A stretch of DNA of 64,000 nucleotides from Dacryopinax spathularia (Eukaryota > Basidiomycota > Dacrymycetes > Dacrymycetales > Dacrymycetaceae), in assembly GCA_037974965.1 (NCBI GenBank), contig JBBPFI010000018.1:558001-622000 (forward strand), written 5' to 3'. Shown one piece after another: positions 47,018-58,334 of this stretch. The notes beneath the pieces were generated by a model, which was given only the letters and a program-made list of their open reading frames with translations, did not search any database and was not told where the DNA came from. Position numbers and translations under genes: made by a program. Each line of letters starts with the position of its first letter. Position 1 is the first letter of the stretch.

Positions 47018-47553
47018 ACCTGTAAGATGACTCTCCAGGTCCTACGTCAATGCATCAAGAAAATTGGTCATCAAGAATCCGAATTAGCCAAAGTCAGTTT
47101 TCTTCAGGATATAGTTGCATTCGTCTCTTGCTGTGCCGATCTTGTATGGCGTAGAGATAGTCAATTAGCACTATATCTTCTATTCTCCCCGTCCCGCCGA
47201 GCGTCCGCCGCCTGCCGCAAGACTCGGCACGAGTCTGTGCTTTGCTACGACGCGACAAGAGCATGGTAACGCCCGACAGCGCAGCCCTGCTACCTTTCCC
47301 TGAACCTTGACTGACGACGATACCGCCTTTCCATTTCTAGACGGTAAAGGACACGTGCCGAGGCTGGCCTGCTTATTGCACAGGTGCTCTCCTCGGAATT
47401 CCCGGCTCGCGGACCCACAGTTCTGAGAGCCTGCACTGAGTCGTCTTCACGCAGTTCAGGAACCATACTGCCTGCAAAATGGCAAGGAGACTCGTTGGAC
47501 AGTAGGGCCTGCAATAGTGTCATCTACTTGCTGGAGGGGACCACTCTGAGCAG

Positions 47554-47764
47554 TATAAATCCGGTGCTGGATGGTGTGGTTTCACTTTGTGCCTCAACCG
47601 CTGCCGAGATCGTGGATACTAGTACACTCAGTCACGAAACGTGCCGCCAAATCGTCCTATCATATCGTTTGCGATCGGCGGCACGTATCTTACGATCCGG
47701 TCTGCCCGTTCGCTATCTCCTTCATCAAGTCTGAAGAGCTTGCTGTCGGACACAACCTTCAGTA
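47554..47764 (+). pseudogene. Lectin gene relic
   Basis: A third lectin trace between lectin 1 and the carrier relic. TATAAAT at 47554-47560 resembles the lectin promoters. The stretch 47705-47764 encodes CPFAISFIKSEELAVGHNLQ and then a stop, like the lectin C-terminus (LSFIKSEALALNNNLN). The middle exons are missing, so it cannot make a lectin. Confidence 0.5.
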
Positions 47765-48184
47765 AACAGCTCAGGCCACGGAGGCGGGGACAAGCTTGTA
47801 TGTAGCAGCTGGATGTCTCCGGTACTAGTAGCTCCGAGTTGTCTCTGAGTCGTGTTCAGCACTGGTCAATCAACGGGCGGGATGTGCCTAACCTACATAA
47901 TATCCAGCTTCCCTCATGAGACCTCTCGAGCTGGCTTATCCATCTTCCTCTAGATGAGCACGAAAGAGCAACATGCTACCAGAGGGGGAGATTGGAAAGC
48001 GTTAATAGTAAGAGATTCAGATTGACGCCATGACCGTGGGCCCGGCGTCCGGACGCGGCCTTCGCGACGCGTCCCAATCGGCATCGTCATCCTTACAACC
48101 TACCCAACGTGCAGCCGCTACAGTCCAGTACAACACACATGCGATCATAGCGTCCTCCTTTTCTCATTTCTGGCTACAATCTGA

Positions 48185-48770
48185 AATGCCAACCCAGCAA
48201 TCATCCATTCATAACGTCCTTCGAACCGAACTACGATGGCTTTCAGCGACAGCGAGCGTCGACCGTAGCTAGTAGCAGCAAAGCCGGCTTTGGCGGAGCT
48301 CTACTGTAGCACGGACGACGGCGCGTGCCGCGGCGCTGTATTTCTCAAGCTTGACCTGTGAGCCTGTTCAGGCCGCACACAGGCGCGTTGCGTGGCATTG
48401 TTATCGGGAGACAAGGATTGGGCGGGAGGAAGAGGTACTGAGTACGTCGATGACGCTGAGGGGTTGGCGAGCAAGCAGGGTGCTACGTTGTCGGGCAGTT
48501 CCTAATCAACTTTTTCGCACTCAAGGCGTATGCTCCCTTTCCCCGCTCGGATGTCCTACTAGTGCTGACACGCAGGAGTGGTGGATCTTGCAACATCATT
48601 TCCTCCCTTCGCTAATCCCAAACACATTCCTCGGGACGCCGTCGCAATATAGTACCTCATCAAGCTCCATCCCCTTCTCGCACCGCATAGAACGCTCTGG
48701 CCGCTTTTACGGGTACGGGTGCCGGTGATCTGCATGGCATGATGGGCCCACCGCTGGATAATGTCCCTAT
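48185..48770 (+). pseudogene. Mitochondrial-carrier-like gene relic
   Basis: A decayed 5' part of a second copy of the gene at 50641-52030. It starts at an ATG equivalent to 50641 and can be followed through the GGCGGAGCT...GCGCTGTATTT region, the LRGLASKQG-equivalent stretch, the QHHFLP exon and the PLDNV motif near 48760, then stops. Early stop codons and small indels break the frame in several places, and the 3' two thirds are absent. It belongs to the first unit of the lectin/carrier tandem duplication. Confidence 0.8.
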
Positions 48771-49237
48771 TGCTTAACTTACGAGTCGATGTTACGTCAA
48801 CCCGCTTCGATCGCACCATATCCTTAATTCTCCGTGTTTGCTCTTCTCGACCGGCTCTGTCGTGCGCAAGGTCCGGTGGGCGCACTTCGAATCATGAGGA
48901 CGACGTTCTTCCTGGACTCACCGATCACACCTGCTTCTTGTCACTTGTTCGGCTCGGAGTCGGGTTTCTTGGTGCCCCGACATCCCTAAAGCCTTTGCGG
49001 TACGCAAAAGAAGTGGAACACATGACTGTACCAGGCGTCTCTACATCAATGGATCCCCTTCACAGGCGCGACGTGGCTTGGAGTTGAGCGAGTTCTGTAC
49101 CGGAATGATGAGCGGCTTCGCTTTCTCAGGGTACCGGAGCTGTTGGCCCATCACTGCCGGTTTTCGAATGATGTGATTGCTCCTGCGGCCTTCCATCTTC
49201 TACCCTCCGACTGGCCTTCGGCCGCCTTCCGCAGGCG

Positions 49238-49245
49238 TATAAATA
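49238..49245 (+). promoter_or_regulatory. TATA box of lectin 2
   Basis: GGCG-TATAAATA, 107 bp before the start, conserved with lectin 1. Confidence 0.6.
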
Positions 49246-49344
49246 TGAGGCTCTTTGCGCTCACTATGCTCGCCATCCAAAGCTCAAGTCTTCACTACTG
49301 GTCCTCACACAACTGCTCTTACTCTCCGCGAAATCTCAACCATC

Positions 49345-50120
49345 ATGGCTGCCAACCTCACTCAGACTCTTTCCTTCGGCGTGTACGAGGGTGGCCGTTT
49401 CAACGACGCTGAGGACAGTAAGTAAAGATAGTCCTATAGGCCTGGTGCGGATTTTGAAGCGCATTTCCCGCACAGTCGGTGGTTTCCCCAAAATCCAAAA
49501 TATTGCAGGCATCAAGCAGATCCGCCTCTCCGCGGCATGGCTGGTAGACGGTATCGTACGCTCCCTCCTTTTGAAAGGCAGGAGCACGAACCATGTCTTA
49601 CCTGTAAGACAGGAAATTACCTATCGATTGAAGGACGGTTTCACCACCGTTGCTAATCATCTCGGGAAGGCTCAGCCCAACGTGACCATCGCCTTCAGCG
49701 GTATGGCGGTTCATCGTTCTACGTTGAAAAGCACTCCTGATAGTTCCGCGACTAGACACTGAAGTCCTCATCGGCGTGACCGGCAAGACCGGTGTGCCCG
49801 GCTATTACAACAACAAACCCTACTTGAACTACCTCAGCTTCGTCATCTTGGACACCAAAACGGGCAAGGCGCGTGTTCAGGGTAGGATCTCATGCTCCCA
49901 TTTCAATGAGCCGAGTCGTTGACTGAAAAATCGTCGTTACGCAGGGCCCTACGGCAACGGCGGGGGAGACACCATATACACCGGTCAGCCGTTCTCCGTG
50001 GCTGGGCCTATCATCGCCTTCGCCGGCAAGCAAGCGACCGGAAGCGGCGATCCCAATAACGCTATCACCCTCTCTTTCATCAAGGCCGAGGCGCCGGCCG
50101 TTAGCGGCGACTTGAACTGA
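49345..50120 (+). CDS. Jacalin-like lectin (copy 2)
   Basis: Exons 49345-49417, 49476-49555, 49613-49700, 49756-49881 and 49945-50120 give 180 residues; exons 1-4 have exactly the same lengths as in lectin 1. Matching strands: QTLSFGVYEGGRFND, GIKQIRLSAAWLVDGIEITY, VLIGVTGKTGVPGYYNNKPYLN and GPYGNGGGD ... VAGPIIAFAGK. Roughly two thirds of residues agree with copy 1; the exposed loops (GTGQPH against GKAQPN) and the C-terminal tail differ most, which could mean different sugars. Both copies keep all reading frames, so both are probably in use. Cytosolic; no signal peptide. Confidence 0.85.
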
Positions 50121-50640
50121 ACTCGCCCGCGTCGTAACCGGCGAACCGCCTCCAAACCGTACTGGGAATGAACCAGGAAAGGTATCAAGATCTCTCCAAT
50201 GCTTCGGGTTATTACCTCGTAATGATGTAGTTGCTTGAACTATACTGCCGCACCGGCTCTCGTGTGCTGCGTTTTCAATCAGTTCCCGGAACGCAATGCG
50301 CCGGTTGCCAGTGACAGTATGCGCCTTCGCGCATCGGAGACCCGAGCAAAACTAAGGGGAGAGATCGACCACGAACGTTTATACTAGATGCATACTGGTG
50401 CGACTGTGAGTATACCGGGTGTTCACGCACGGATTGTTTTGCGAGCCAAAGCGGAGGTGGTGGTTGCAACAGCGGAGTGAGCGAGTCGGCGATATGACGC
50501 GTTCAGTCGGCCGGCGATATATCTGAAGAATACCGAGCGACCCTTACATTCGGCCTCCTTACTTAGTACATCCTTCATTGTACGTAGATGGTCCCATAGC
50601 AGCCCTTCCTCTCTCCGACTTGCTAGAACTATCTCACTGG

Positions 50641-52030
50641 ATGTCAACCAACAATGATACTTCCATAACATCATCTGATCCAAACTTCGATGGCTCTTCT
50701 CAGAAACAGTCAACACCGACAGCAGCCTCCACCCTAGCAAGTAGCAGCAACACGGGTTTTGGAGGCGCGTTAGCACGGACGACAGCTCGGGCCGCGGCGC
50801 TGTATTTCTCGAGGCCTGTGAGACTGTTCAGGCCTCAGAAAGGTGCGTTGCTCGAGTTATGGCGGCTGGGAGGTGGCAATGCTGATGAGGAGGAGGATAG
50901 TGAGTCCATGGACGACGTTGAGGGGGTTGGCGAGCAAGCAGGGTGCCACGTTGTCGCCCCAGTTCCTGATAAACATCTTTCGCACCCAAGGAGTACGTCA
51001 TCTCTCCTTCCCCCTTAATTCGAACTAGCAAAGCTGACGCAGTGAACAGTGGCAAATCTTCCAACATCATTTCCTCCCCCCCTTAATAGTCAACACCCTC
51101 CTCGGCACGCTCCTCTTCACGTCCTACACGACCTCGCAATACATCATCACCCTCCATCCGCTCCTCGCGCCGCATACGACGCTCTCCGCTGCTATGGCGG
51201 GCGCGTGTGCGGGGGCGGTGCATGGGATGGTCGGTGCGCCGCTGGATAATGTGGCTCGGTATTTGGAGAAGGGGGATACGAGCTGGCGGCAGGCTTGGGC
51301 CGAGGCGTTCCATGTTGGGCGGGACCCTCCTTCTCCTCCTCCAGCCGGTGCCAATACAGCAGCGCCATCCTCCTCCCAGGGACAGCCAACAGCGCCCCAG
51401 CTCATCCGAGAACTGAAAAAGCAAGACCTCTGGCCACCCCCAACGCTCTCCGAAGCCCGCGCAGCCAAGTCCTGGCTCTGGGAATGGCGCCACCTCGCGC
51501 ACCGAGGCTGGGCAGGGTGGAAATGGGGCTTGGGAAGGGACATAACAGGGTTCAGCATCTTCTTCTCCCTCTTTGACCTGAGCCGGAGGACTGCGAACTA
51601 CCTCGCGGTCCGGTTGACGCCGGAGGGCTGGGAGAGCCCGGATCGGGATGGGACTGGGGCGGGGAGGAGACCGGGGCTGGCGAGGGCTGCGCATGGGTTG
51701 ACGCTGGTTGGGGGAGGGGTTGTGGGGGGGTTGGCGTATGAGGGGTGTGCGAGGCCGTGGGAGGCGGCGAGGGCGTTGTGGGTCGCTAATAAGCTTCTGC
51801 CGGAAGGGGAGAGACGGACGCTCCCCCAGGTTCTAGTGAGGGGGCTGAGGGAGAATGGAGTCAGGTTTTTCTTTAGGAGTCCGGGGAAGGTTTTGGCTGG
51901 GAATGGAGGTGGTGGGGGAGGGGGAGGGGGGAGATGGTATTGGAGAGCGCTGACGACGTTGGGGAGGGTGGGGCCGTGGGGGGTCGCGTTCCTTGTTTGG
52001 GAGGGGATTGGGGGGACTGTCATTGGGTAG
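50641..52030 (+). CDS. Mitochondrial-carrier-like membrane protein
   Basis: Exons 50641-50842, 50901-50992 and 51050-52030 give 424 residues. After a Ser/Thr-rich N-terminus come RPVRLFRPQK-VSPWTTLRGLASKQG and IFRTQGWQIFQHHFLPPLIVNTLLGTLLFTSY, the layout of divergent fungal members of the mitochondrial carrier superfamily. AGACAGAVHGMVGAPLDNVARYLE fits the odd-helix P-x-D/E-x-x-(K/R) signature in the form PLDNVAR. The second repeat is interrupted by a Pro/Ala-rich insertion; GFSIFFSLFDLSRR and LVRGLRENGVRFFFRSP follow. Only one clean signature motif remains, so transport activity is uncertain. A Gly run near 50 residues from the end reflects a G-rich stretch. It is paired with the upstream lectin in a duplicated unit. 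Confidence 0.7.
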
Positions 52031-52138
52031 ACACGGGGATTCATCATTTCACAGGGCGAATAATAGAGGGACTTCTTCATCTCTCCGACCGTACGACTCT
52101 CGGAACGAGCACGACCAACAACAAACCAGACAGTTCAC

Positions 52139-52728
52139 TCAAACGAGCCCCACCGCCCCTACACCCCCCAGAACAGCACCCACCATAGGCCCCACACTCC
52201 TAACGAAATTCAACCACCTCCACCTCCCCACCAGCTCCCTCACTTCCCTCTCCCTCCCCTCTCTTGCCTTCTCATCCCCCTCGATCCCCCGTACGACCTC
52301 CTCACTCTCATCGGCGATCCTCTTCAGCGCCGCGTTAGTAGGGACCATAGCCAGCCTAGTCCAAGGCATATTCGCTGCTCCGCACACTCCTGCGAGCGCA
52401 AATATGAGCCCTCTCGGCGTGTACTGGAGAGCGCCATTGGCCCAGGCAGAGTAGAGGAATAAGGAGAGAGAGGACAGGCCCATGGGAGGGCCTAGGCGAG
52501 AGCCGAGCGAGTAGAGGGCGGCCCATTGACGGGTGGAGGTCTTCCAGCCTGAGAGGGGGAGGACGGGGACTGTGAGGATGGAGATGGAGGCTGTGAATCC
52601 TGTCCGGGGGGTTAGCTGCTACTGGACCGCGGAGGGGGAGAGAAGGGGAGGGACGAACCGGCGAGGTAGGCGCTAGTCGAGATGGCTAGGACGGCGATGA
52701 GCTTGTTGAGCGTGTCGTTACCGGGCAT
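52139..52728 (-). CDS. DUF1772 (anthrone-oxygenase-like) membrane protein
   Basis: Exons 52659-52728 and 52139-52599 give 176 residues, usual for DUF1772. Four hydrophobic segments are visible, with the family's pattern: helix 1 LIAVLAISTSAYLAGFTASIS, W-(A)ALYSLGSRLGPPM, FALAGVCGAANMPWTRLAMVPTN, and the closing LVGRWRWLNFVRSVGPMVGAVLG (W-x-x-x-N-x-x-R). Some fungal members oxidise anthrones in polyketide pathways, but most stand alone with unknown role; there is no polyketide synthase here. Its stop is 109 bp from the stop of the convergent carrier gene. Confidence 0.85.
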
Positions 52729-53511
52729 CTTTCCTGTTTCTCACGTCTGTAGTGTGGTCCTTGGATCTGAGACTGGGATTGGTGTTCGATGGCTTGAGGT
52801 ATTGTGGAAAGGACGCGTTTTATATCTCTCCCCTGTGAGGCTGCTGGACGCGACGCATTTGGGACGCCGGACGCGTCTCTATGTGAGCGGCTCGTGCCTC
52901 CCGCTGTCCCTGAAGTTGGGAGTCATCGTTCCCCTCCTAAGACAAATTCCCGCAGATAGGACGCTGCGGAATGATGCACAGGGATTCCTCGAGGTGTTGT
53001 TATGAAGCGCCGTCCTAGGGAGCGATGACTCGCTTTTCCCTCAGTGATGGAGGTTCCGGGTCGTGACTTGTGGCAAGGGTAGTGAAGTTGTGAAGCGGTC
53101 GGCGATGTCTTCGCCGTCCGAGTCGTCGGTGCTTCCTGTCTGTCTTGTCTCACAGTGCACAACCCAGGGCGTAGTCAACCAACGGAGGAGTCATCCCTCC
53201 GCTCCTCGTTGTGCGCTGACTGACCGACCCTGCGCTTCATGCTGCACCTTGTGCAGTATGTTGGCAAGCTCAGGTGGTGACTGCATATCTCGCCGAGAAC
53301 TCGACCAAGTTTATGACGGTCAGGACTCAAGAGGACGTCCGGCATTTTGAACTTGACCCGAAGAGTCGCTCGAGTCACAACAGAACCATTACGCATTACG
53401 AAACCTGAATTACACAAAGCACGTCCTACAACAATACCAGTCTCAGTCTCTGGCGGGGCAGAACACGACTCTACTCATAAGGCCCGCCCGCAAAGGCTTC
53501 CCGCTCCCGGC
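52729..53511. other. Intergenic, no gene seen
   Basis: 783 bp between DUF1772 (start) and PHO84 (stop), both minus. Holds the DUF1772 promoter; nothing else was recognised. Confidence 0.55.
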
Positions 53512-55399
53512 TCACGCCGTCTCATACGCCGTCTTAGGCAACACGACCCCGCCCTCCTCCACCCTGACGGGGATGACGTCCTGGATGAACCCTTCCTGGT
53601 TCTCGTTACTGAGCTGCTCGAGCGTCTGCTGCTTCGTCTCCGGCAGCAACAGGGTAGAGAACACGCCCGTAAGCATGAACAGCGCAAAGATCTCGAGGAT
53701 ATGTCCGATCCAGTCCTGGCCGTTCCACGTCTGCAGCTTGGAGAACCCGACCTGGGCGATGATGGCCCCGAGCTTGCCGGAGGCGGCGGAGATACCGTGT
53801 GCTGTTGACCGGTAGCGCGTCGGGAAGGCCTCGCCGGGGATGATGAATGTCGTGCTGTTCGGCCCGAAGTTCTGGAAGAAGTTGGCCATGCAGTAGAGCC
53901 AGACGAACGCGCTCTTGGCGGCGTGAGTGGTCTTCATCGCCCAGTAGCCAAAGCCCATCGCGCAGAAGATCGCGGTCAGCATGCAGAACCCCATGAGCTG
54001 GATAGGCTTGCGGCCCCACGAGTCGACGAGCAGGAAAGTGGCCCAGTAGCCGGGGATGAGCCCGCCAACGGCGAGGATGATGTTACCCGTCGAGACGTTG
54101 TACAGCGTTTGGTACATCCCTTCGTTCGTAGTGGGTGAAGCGGGGTTGCCGAAGCCAATGGCGGTGAGCACGATAGAGCTGTTGAACCCGAGGCCGTAAA
54201 AGGCGATATCCAAAGCGAACCAGGAGTAGGCCGTGCCGATGAGGACCTTCATGTTCTTCCACTGGGAGAAGTAGGCCACGAAGTCCCGGCGGGAGGCCTT
54301 GGGCGCCTGGACGCGCTGGACGATCGCTTCGGGGTCGTCGTGGTGCGGCTGGTTGGCGAGGAACGTCTCGACGTCGATCGTTGCTTGGAGCACGTTGCGC
54401 TCGATGTCCATGGTGTAACGCGGGGTCTCGGGGATGGTGAGACGGAAGTAGAGGGCGATGCAGGCGGGCACGCAGCCAAGACCGATCAGGAGACGCCAGG
54501 TGTAGTCGACTGCCTGAGGGCCGGAGGAGATGATCTGTGAGGCGTCAACACTCCGTCCTCAGCGCATACATGGTAGAATAGCCACTCACGTAGCTCTTGT
54601 AAGCGACAACGACGACAGTAGCGACAACAGCAGCGGTGAAGTTACCGAAACCTGAATATATGCGTCAGTCCATGCCCTCCTCTTTCACGCGCATATATGA
54701 AAGCGGAACGCACCCTGCATGGCAAACACAGCGCTCATCATCCTGCCCCTAATCCTGGTGGCTGCGAATTCGCTCGTGATGACCGCAGACAAAGGATAAT
54801 CACCGCCGATGCCGACCCCCATGATGAACCGCCAGACGACGATCACGCCGGTGATTGTGACGGCGGTGTTGGTGCCTTGGGCGGAGAGGGCTTGGCCGAA
54901 GGTTGCTACGATGACTGTGGGTGAGGTGGGTCAGTCTGAATTCGTTCATTGCGGTGCCAGGTGGGCAAGAGAGGACGGAGATGGGGATGAGAGGGTGAAC
55001 AAGTGAAAGAAACGACGTACTGATCATCAGCTCAACACCATACATTCGCTTCCTGCCCACTAAATCCGCAAGCCAACCGAACAACAGCTGCCCAACGAGC
55101 GTCCCGACAGGCGTAGCGACCTTGATACCCAGATCCGCATTCGACCCCAGCGTAGTGTTATGGTTATACACCAAGCCGAGCATAGTAGCCGCGATGGAGA
55201 TAGCGAAGATGTCGTACGCATCCGTGAAGAAGCCTACGCCTGCGACGAGGACGGCCTTGACGTGAAACCAGCTGAACTTGGCCTGGTCGACCTCTGCGAG
55301 GGCGGCCCGTCGGCGTGCATCGAGTGCGGCTGCCTCGGCGGCGGTCTTCTTCTCCAGCCCGGGCGTGGGCGGGTACGCAGCTTGAGACTCGGAGGACAT
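53512..55399 (-). CDS. PHO84: High-affinity H+/phosphate symporter
   Basis: Plasma-membrane inorganic phosphate uptake. Exons 55021-55399, 54714-54914, 54590-54651 and 53512-54534 give 554 residues (Pho84 587). Twelve helices; diagnostic stretches: HVKAVLVAGVGFFTDAYDIF, VGTLVGQLLFGWLADLVGRKRMYG, GVGIGGDYPLSAVITSEFA, SWFALDIAFYGLGFNSS and QNFGPNSTTFIIPGEAFPTRYR. Phosphate- and proton-binding residues of the family (TDAYD, GGDYPLS) are intact. The C-terminal LPETKQQTLEQLSNENQ is shared with the longer relative downstream. Likely induced by phosphate starvation, though no CACGTG box was confirmed. The second intron contains CATATATGCGCG and GCATATAT motifs. Confidence 0.95.
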
Positions 55400-58334
55400 T
55401 GTTGCCTGCTTCGAGTTGGGGAAAGTGTGATGGAGAGAAGGGAGATCGCCAAGCAGGGGCGAATCGAGCTCGCAGTATTTATTCCAAGCGCGAGAGTGAC
55501 AGGTGAATGTGCTGTCGAGTCGATAGCGTGCCGTTCCCACCTGCTCTCTCTCACCGCTCGCATGCACCCAAACCCAAAAGTAAGGAGGCCGATCCTTCCT
55601 CCCTTCCTCTCCTGCCAAGAAGAGGCGCACGTTTCCCCTACTCGGCCGTCTTGTCACCCGTAGTCAGGCACGGCCGAGTCCCGGCCCACTTTCCACCTCA
55701 TGCAACAAGGAGGGAGAGCGAGTGCAGGATCGCAGTCAGCACTCGTACGGCTCGAGCGACGACGACGACGAGGGCCAGTGAACGAGCAGAGAGGACGCAC
55801 GTTCGCCAGCTGTGCTCGACCGTTCCATGTGCACGCCCGAAGAAGTGAGTGGGAGCGATACGGGACGGGCGAGAGTGCGAAGATCGGCGGCTGTAACGAC
55901 CCTGATTGAGATGGGCGCGCGGCCGCGCATCTCGGTCGGGTTCGTGATGTGATCGTGAAATGACCAGTGTTCATTTCAAGTTGTTCAGTTCTTGTTCGGC
56001 GGGAGGACCGCCGCTGGAGACGACACCGCCACGATCGAACGTGCTCGGCGGTGCACAAGAACGAGCAAGTCATACTTCCCGCCGGTCTAGAAAGGCACCA
56101 ATACAATATTAATCATCTCCGAGCGAGAGAGATAGAAACATAACAATGGGCGGAATCAAACGAAGAAGCTACTTTTAGAACCGGCCTGGACCGGAATCTG
56201 CCAAAGTGCACGCAGGCGTCATTCAGGGACTGACCACCACCCAACGGCTCTAACGGGGAATCGGCACGATCTGAGCACGGCTCGGCAGGGGCACGTTCAG
56301 GGTATCTTGCCACTTCTTTCTGGGAGTTGGAAGATGGGAGCGCGTGGTCGAGGAGGGATCGTGCCTGGACCTCGAGCTGGGAGAGGAGGGCGGGAAAGCG
56401 AGTTGGATGGTGTGGCGCGTCATACCACGCTTTTGCACCTTTCATTCGCGGAACACAGTCCGATCGAAGCCATTTGGCTGTTCGGATTTAGCTGGAACAG
56501 CAAAGACAGCAAGGACAGCAGGACAGCGGATCGCCCTCATCGCCGGATTTGTACGCTCTCGCCCCGGATTTAGACTCTTCGCCCTGCTGGAGGGCGCTAA
56601 TTCGGGAAAAAGGCGCGATGGCACCATATGGCCCCCGCCGCGTGGCTCGAGAACCTAGTCATCCGTTTCCCCTTTCCGGCCGCTCTTGCTCGCGTGGCAG
56701 AACCGTGGCGCCTGCTGTCGCTTGCTTGGCGAGAAATGGCTCGAGTTCCCGTGGCCAATTTAAATAAAATCTCGCAGGTATTCTTGGTTGGAGTAGGACC
56801 AAACCCATTCGGATACCCGATACACTGCTACATCAAGCGGGCGTGATGTGCCTCAGGTGGCCGTAGGGCACTGCTGGCCCTCTCCTTACCGGAAGCATGG
56901 GCAAGCAGAACCAGAACTACCAGCAGAATAATCAAGGCTCGTTGTTCATCATGATGATCGAAAGTGATGCCGTCGAGACATGTCCCACTGCAGGAACTCA
57001 GAGTCCTCACCGTCAGGAGCCACGCAGCTGGAGGATCGGAGATAAGGGCAAAGGGAAGCGGAGGGGTTAGGAAGGCGGATGGATAGGAGAAGTGGAGGTC
57101 CCGACGCTCCGGAAAGCCCGAGTTCCCGACGAGGCGGGTTTTCCCTTTCTAGAACGGAGCAGTGCCCCAGTTCTCTGGAGCTTGAAGGTATCAAGGATTC
57201 GAAACTGTACGCTACGGCGTTATCGGCCCTCTTACGCCGAATAAGTCGTAGGAGTAAGGAGCGCGTGGAGCGGTGATCGTGGAGGGCAATGTGGAGGTCC
57301 TGACTCTTGGCGGAAGTTCGGTGGGAACCTCAAACAGGGAGGGATGATAGGCTGCTCGTTTTCCGATAATTTGGCCCAGTACATGTACAGAACCGGCCGC
57401 CAAGGGGTTGATGCTCTTTGGTCGCATTTCTTTCCTCCGGGTAAGAGCTACAAGCCTACAGCGAAACAATAATTGCTAACTTCAGTGAAGCAACAATTTG
57501 TGGAACAGAACTAGAAGCATGAGCGTCTTCTAGATGGTGGTGGTCAGCCTGTAGCGGTAGCACGTGCGTCATGCGTTCGAGACCAGGATTACGAGTTTCC
57601 GCTGGCCACATGCACTTCAAAGCTAGAAACTCTCATCAGAGCCTGCTCGACCAGACAAAGACAACGGCATGTGAAGTCGTTCTATGCGCTAGAATTGCAC
57701 CGACCAAAGTGCATGCCGTGGGATAGTTAGAAGGGGCTCCGTACTGAGTAAGTGTTCCGCAGGGCGTGGTGCGCAGCGATATGCGGCCGCGTGGTGCAAT
57801 AGAAACACTGAAATTGTGGCGAAAGTTATCGTATGGCCGGCCTCGGCCGAACGCAGTCCGCCGCGGCAGTGAGGATCTGTCACAGTACGTCGTACAGTAG
57901 CCAAGCGCTTCTGGCCATAGAACGTCCACCAGAGCACCAGAAAAAAGCAGCACGACTGCAAACGTACACAGAAATCCATTAGCCAAACCGACGATCCCCT
58001 AAGTCTCCAGTCATAAACAAGTTCAGTAGCACTAGCAGGTATTTCACAATGCAGGGGTAAGGGTAAGTAGCCAAAAGTACACAGATGAGGATAACTTATA
58101 AGGGTTTACACATTACATTTCACGGGGTGGATGCTTGAAGGGACTCTTGGCTCCTTGAGGGTATAGGTATACGAAATGTCGGAAGCCGGAACAGGGTGTT
58201 GTACATACACTGTTGAGCCGCGAAAAAAAGAAAGAAACGAAGGCCGAAAGCGAATGTCGTGGCTCAAAGCAGCAAGGGGTTGTCGTAGACCGCTGAGGCT
58301 GGCGAGAGCACGGTGACGGAGATATGCCGACTGC
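55400..58334. other. Long intergenic region between phosphate transporters
   Basis: 2.9 kb upstream of PHO84 and downstream of its long relative. No ORF shows a domain. A short tRNA-like fragment is present at 57545-57590; otherwise the region looks like promoter and spacer sequence. Confidence 0.5.
57545..57590 (+). repeat. tRNA-like fragment
   Basis: CAGCCTGTAGCGGTAGCA resembles a D-arm/A box, and 25-30 bp on GCGTTCGAGACC matches the B box at 9 of 11 positions. No acceptor stem pairs, so it is not a working tRNA gene; it may be a remnant of the tRNA-headed repeat family. Confidence 0.3.

Larger units (their letters stand above)
45630..51260. repeat. Tandem segmental duplication (lectin + carrier units)
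   Basis: Two diverged direct units of about 3 kb: roughly 45.63-48.77 and 48.78 onward. Each has the same upstream block (for example CTTGACCGGCTCTCG near 45727 against CTCGACCGGCTCTGT near 48845, and GACTTTGCGGTA against GCCTTTGCGGTA), a TATA box, a five-exon lectin, then a carrier gene. The carrier is intact only in unit 2. Divergence outside coding sequence is high, so the duplication is not recent. Confidence 0.7.

Noticed and set aside
30850-50120. A secondary-metabolite or nutrient gene cluster (permeases, GT90, lectins)
   Set aside because: No backbone synthase, no transcription factor and no shared promoter motif; the genes look like neighbours only.
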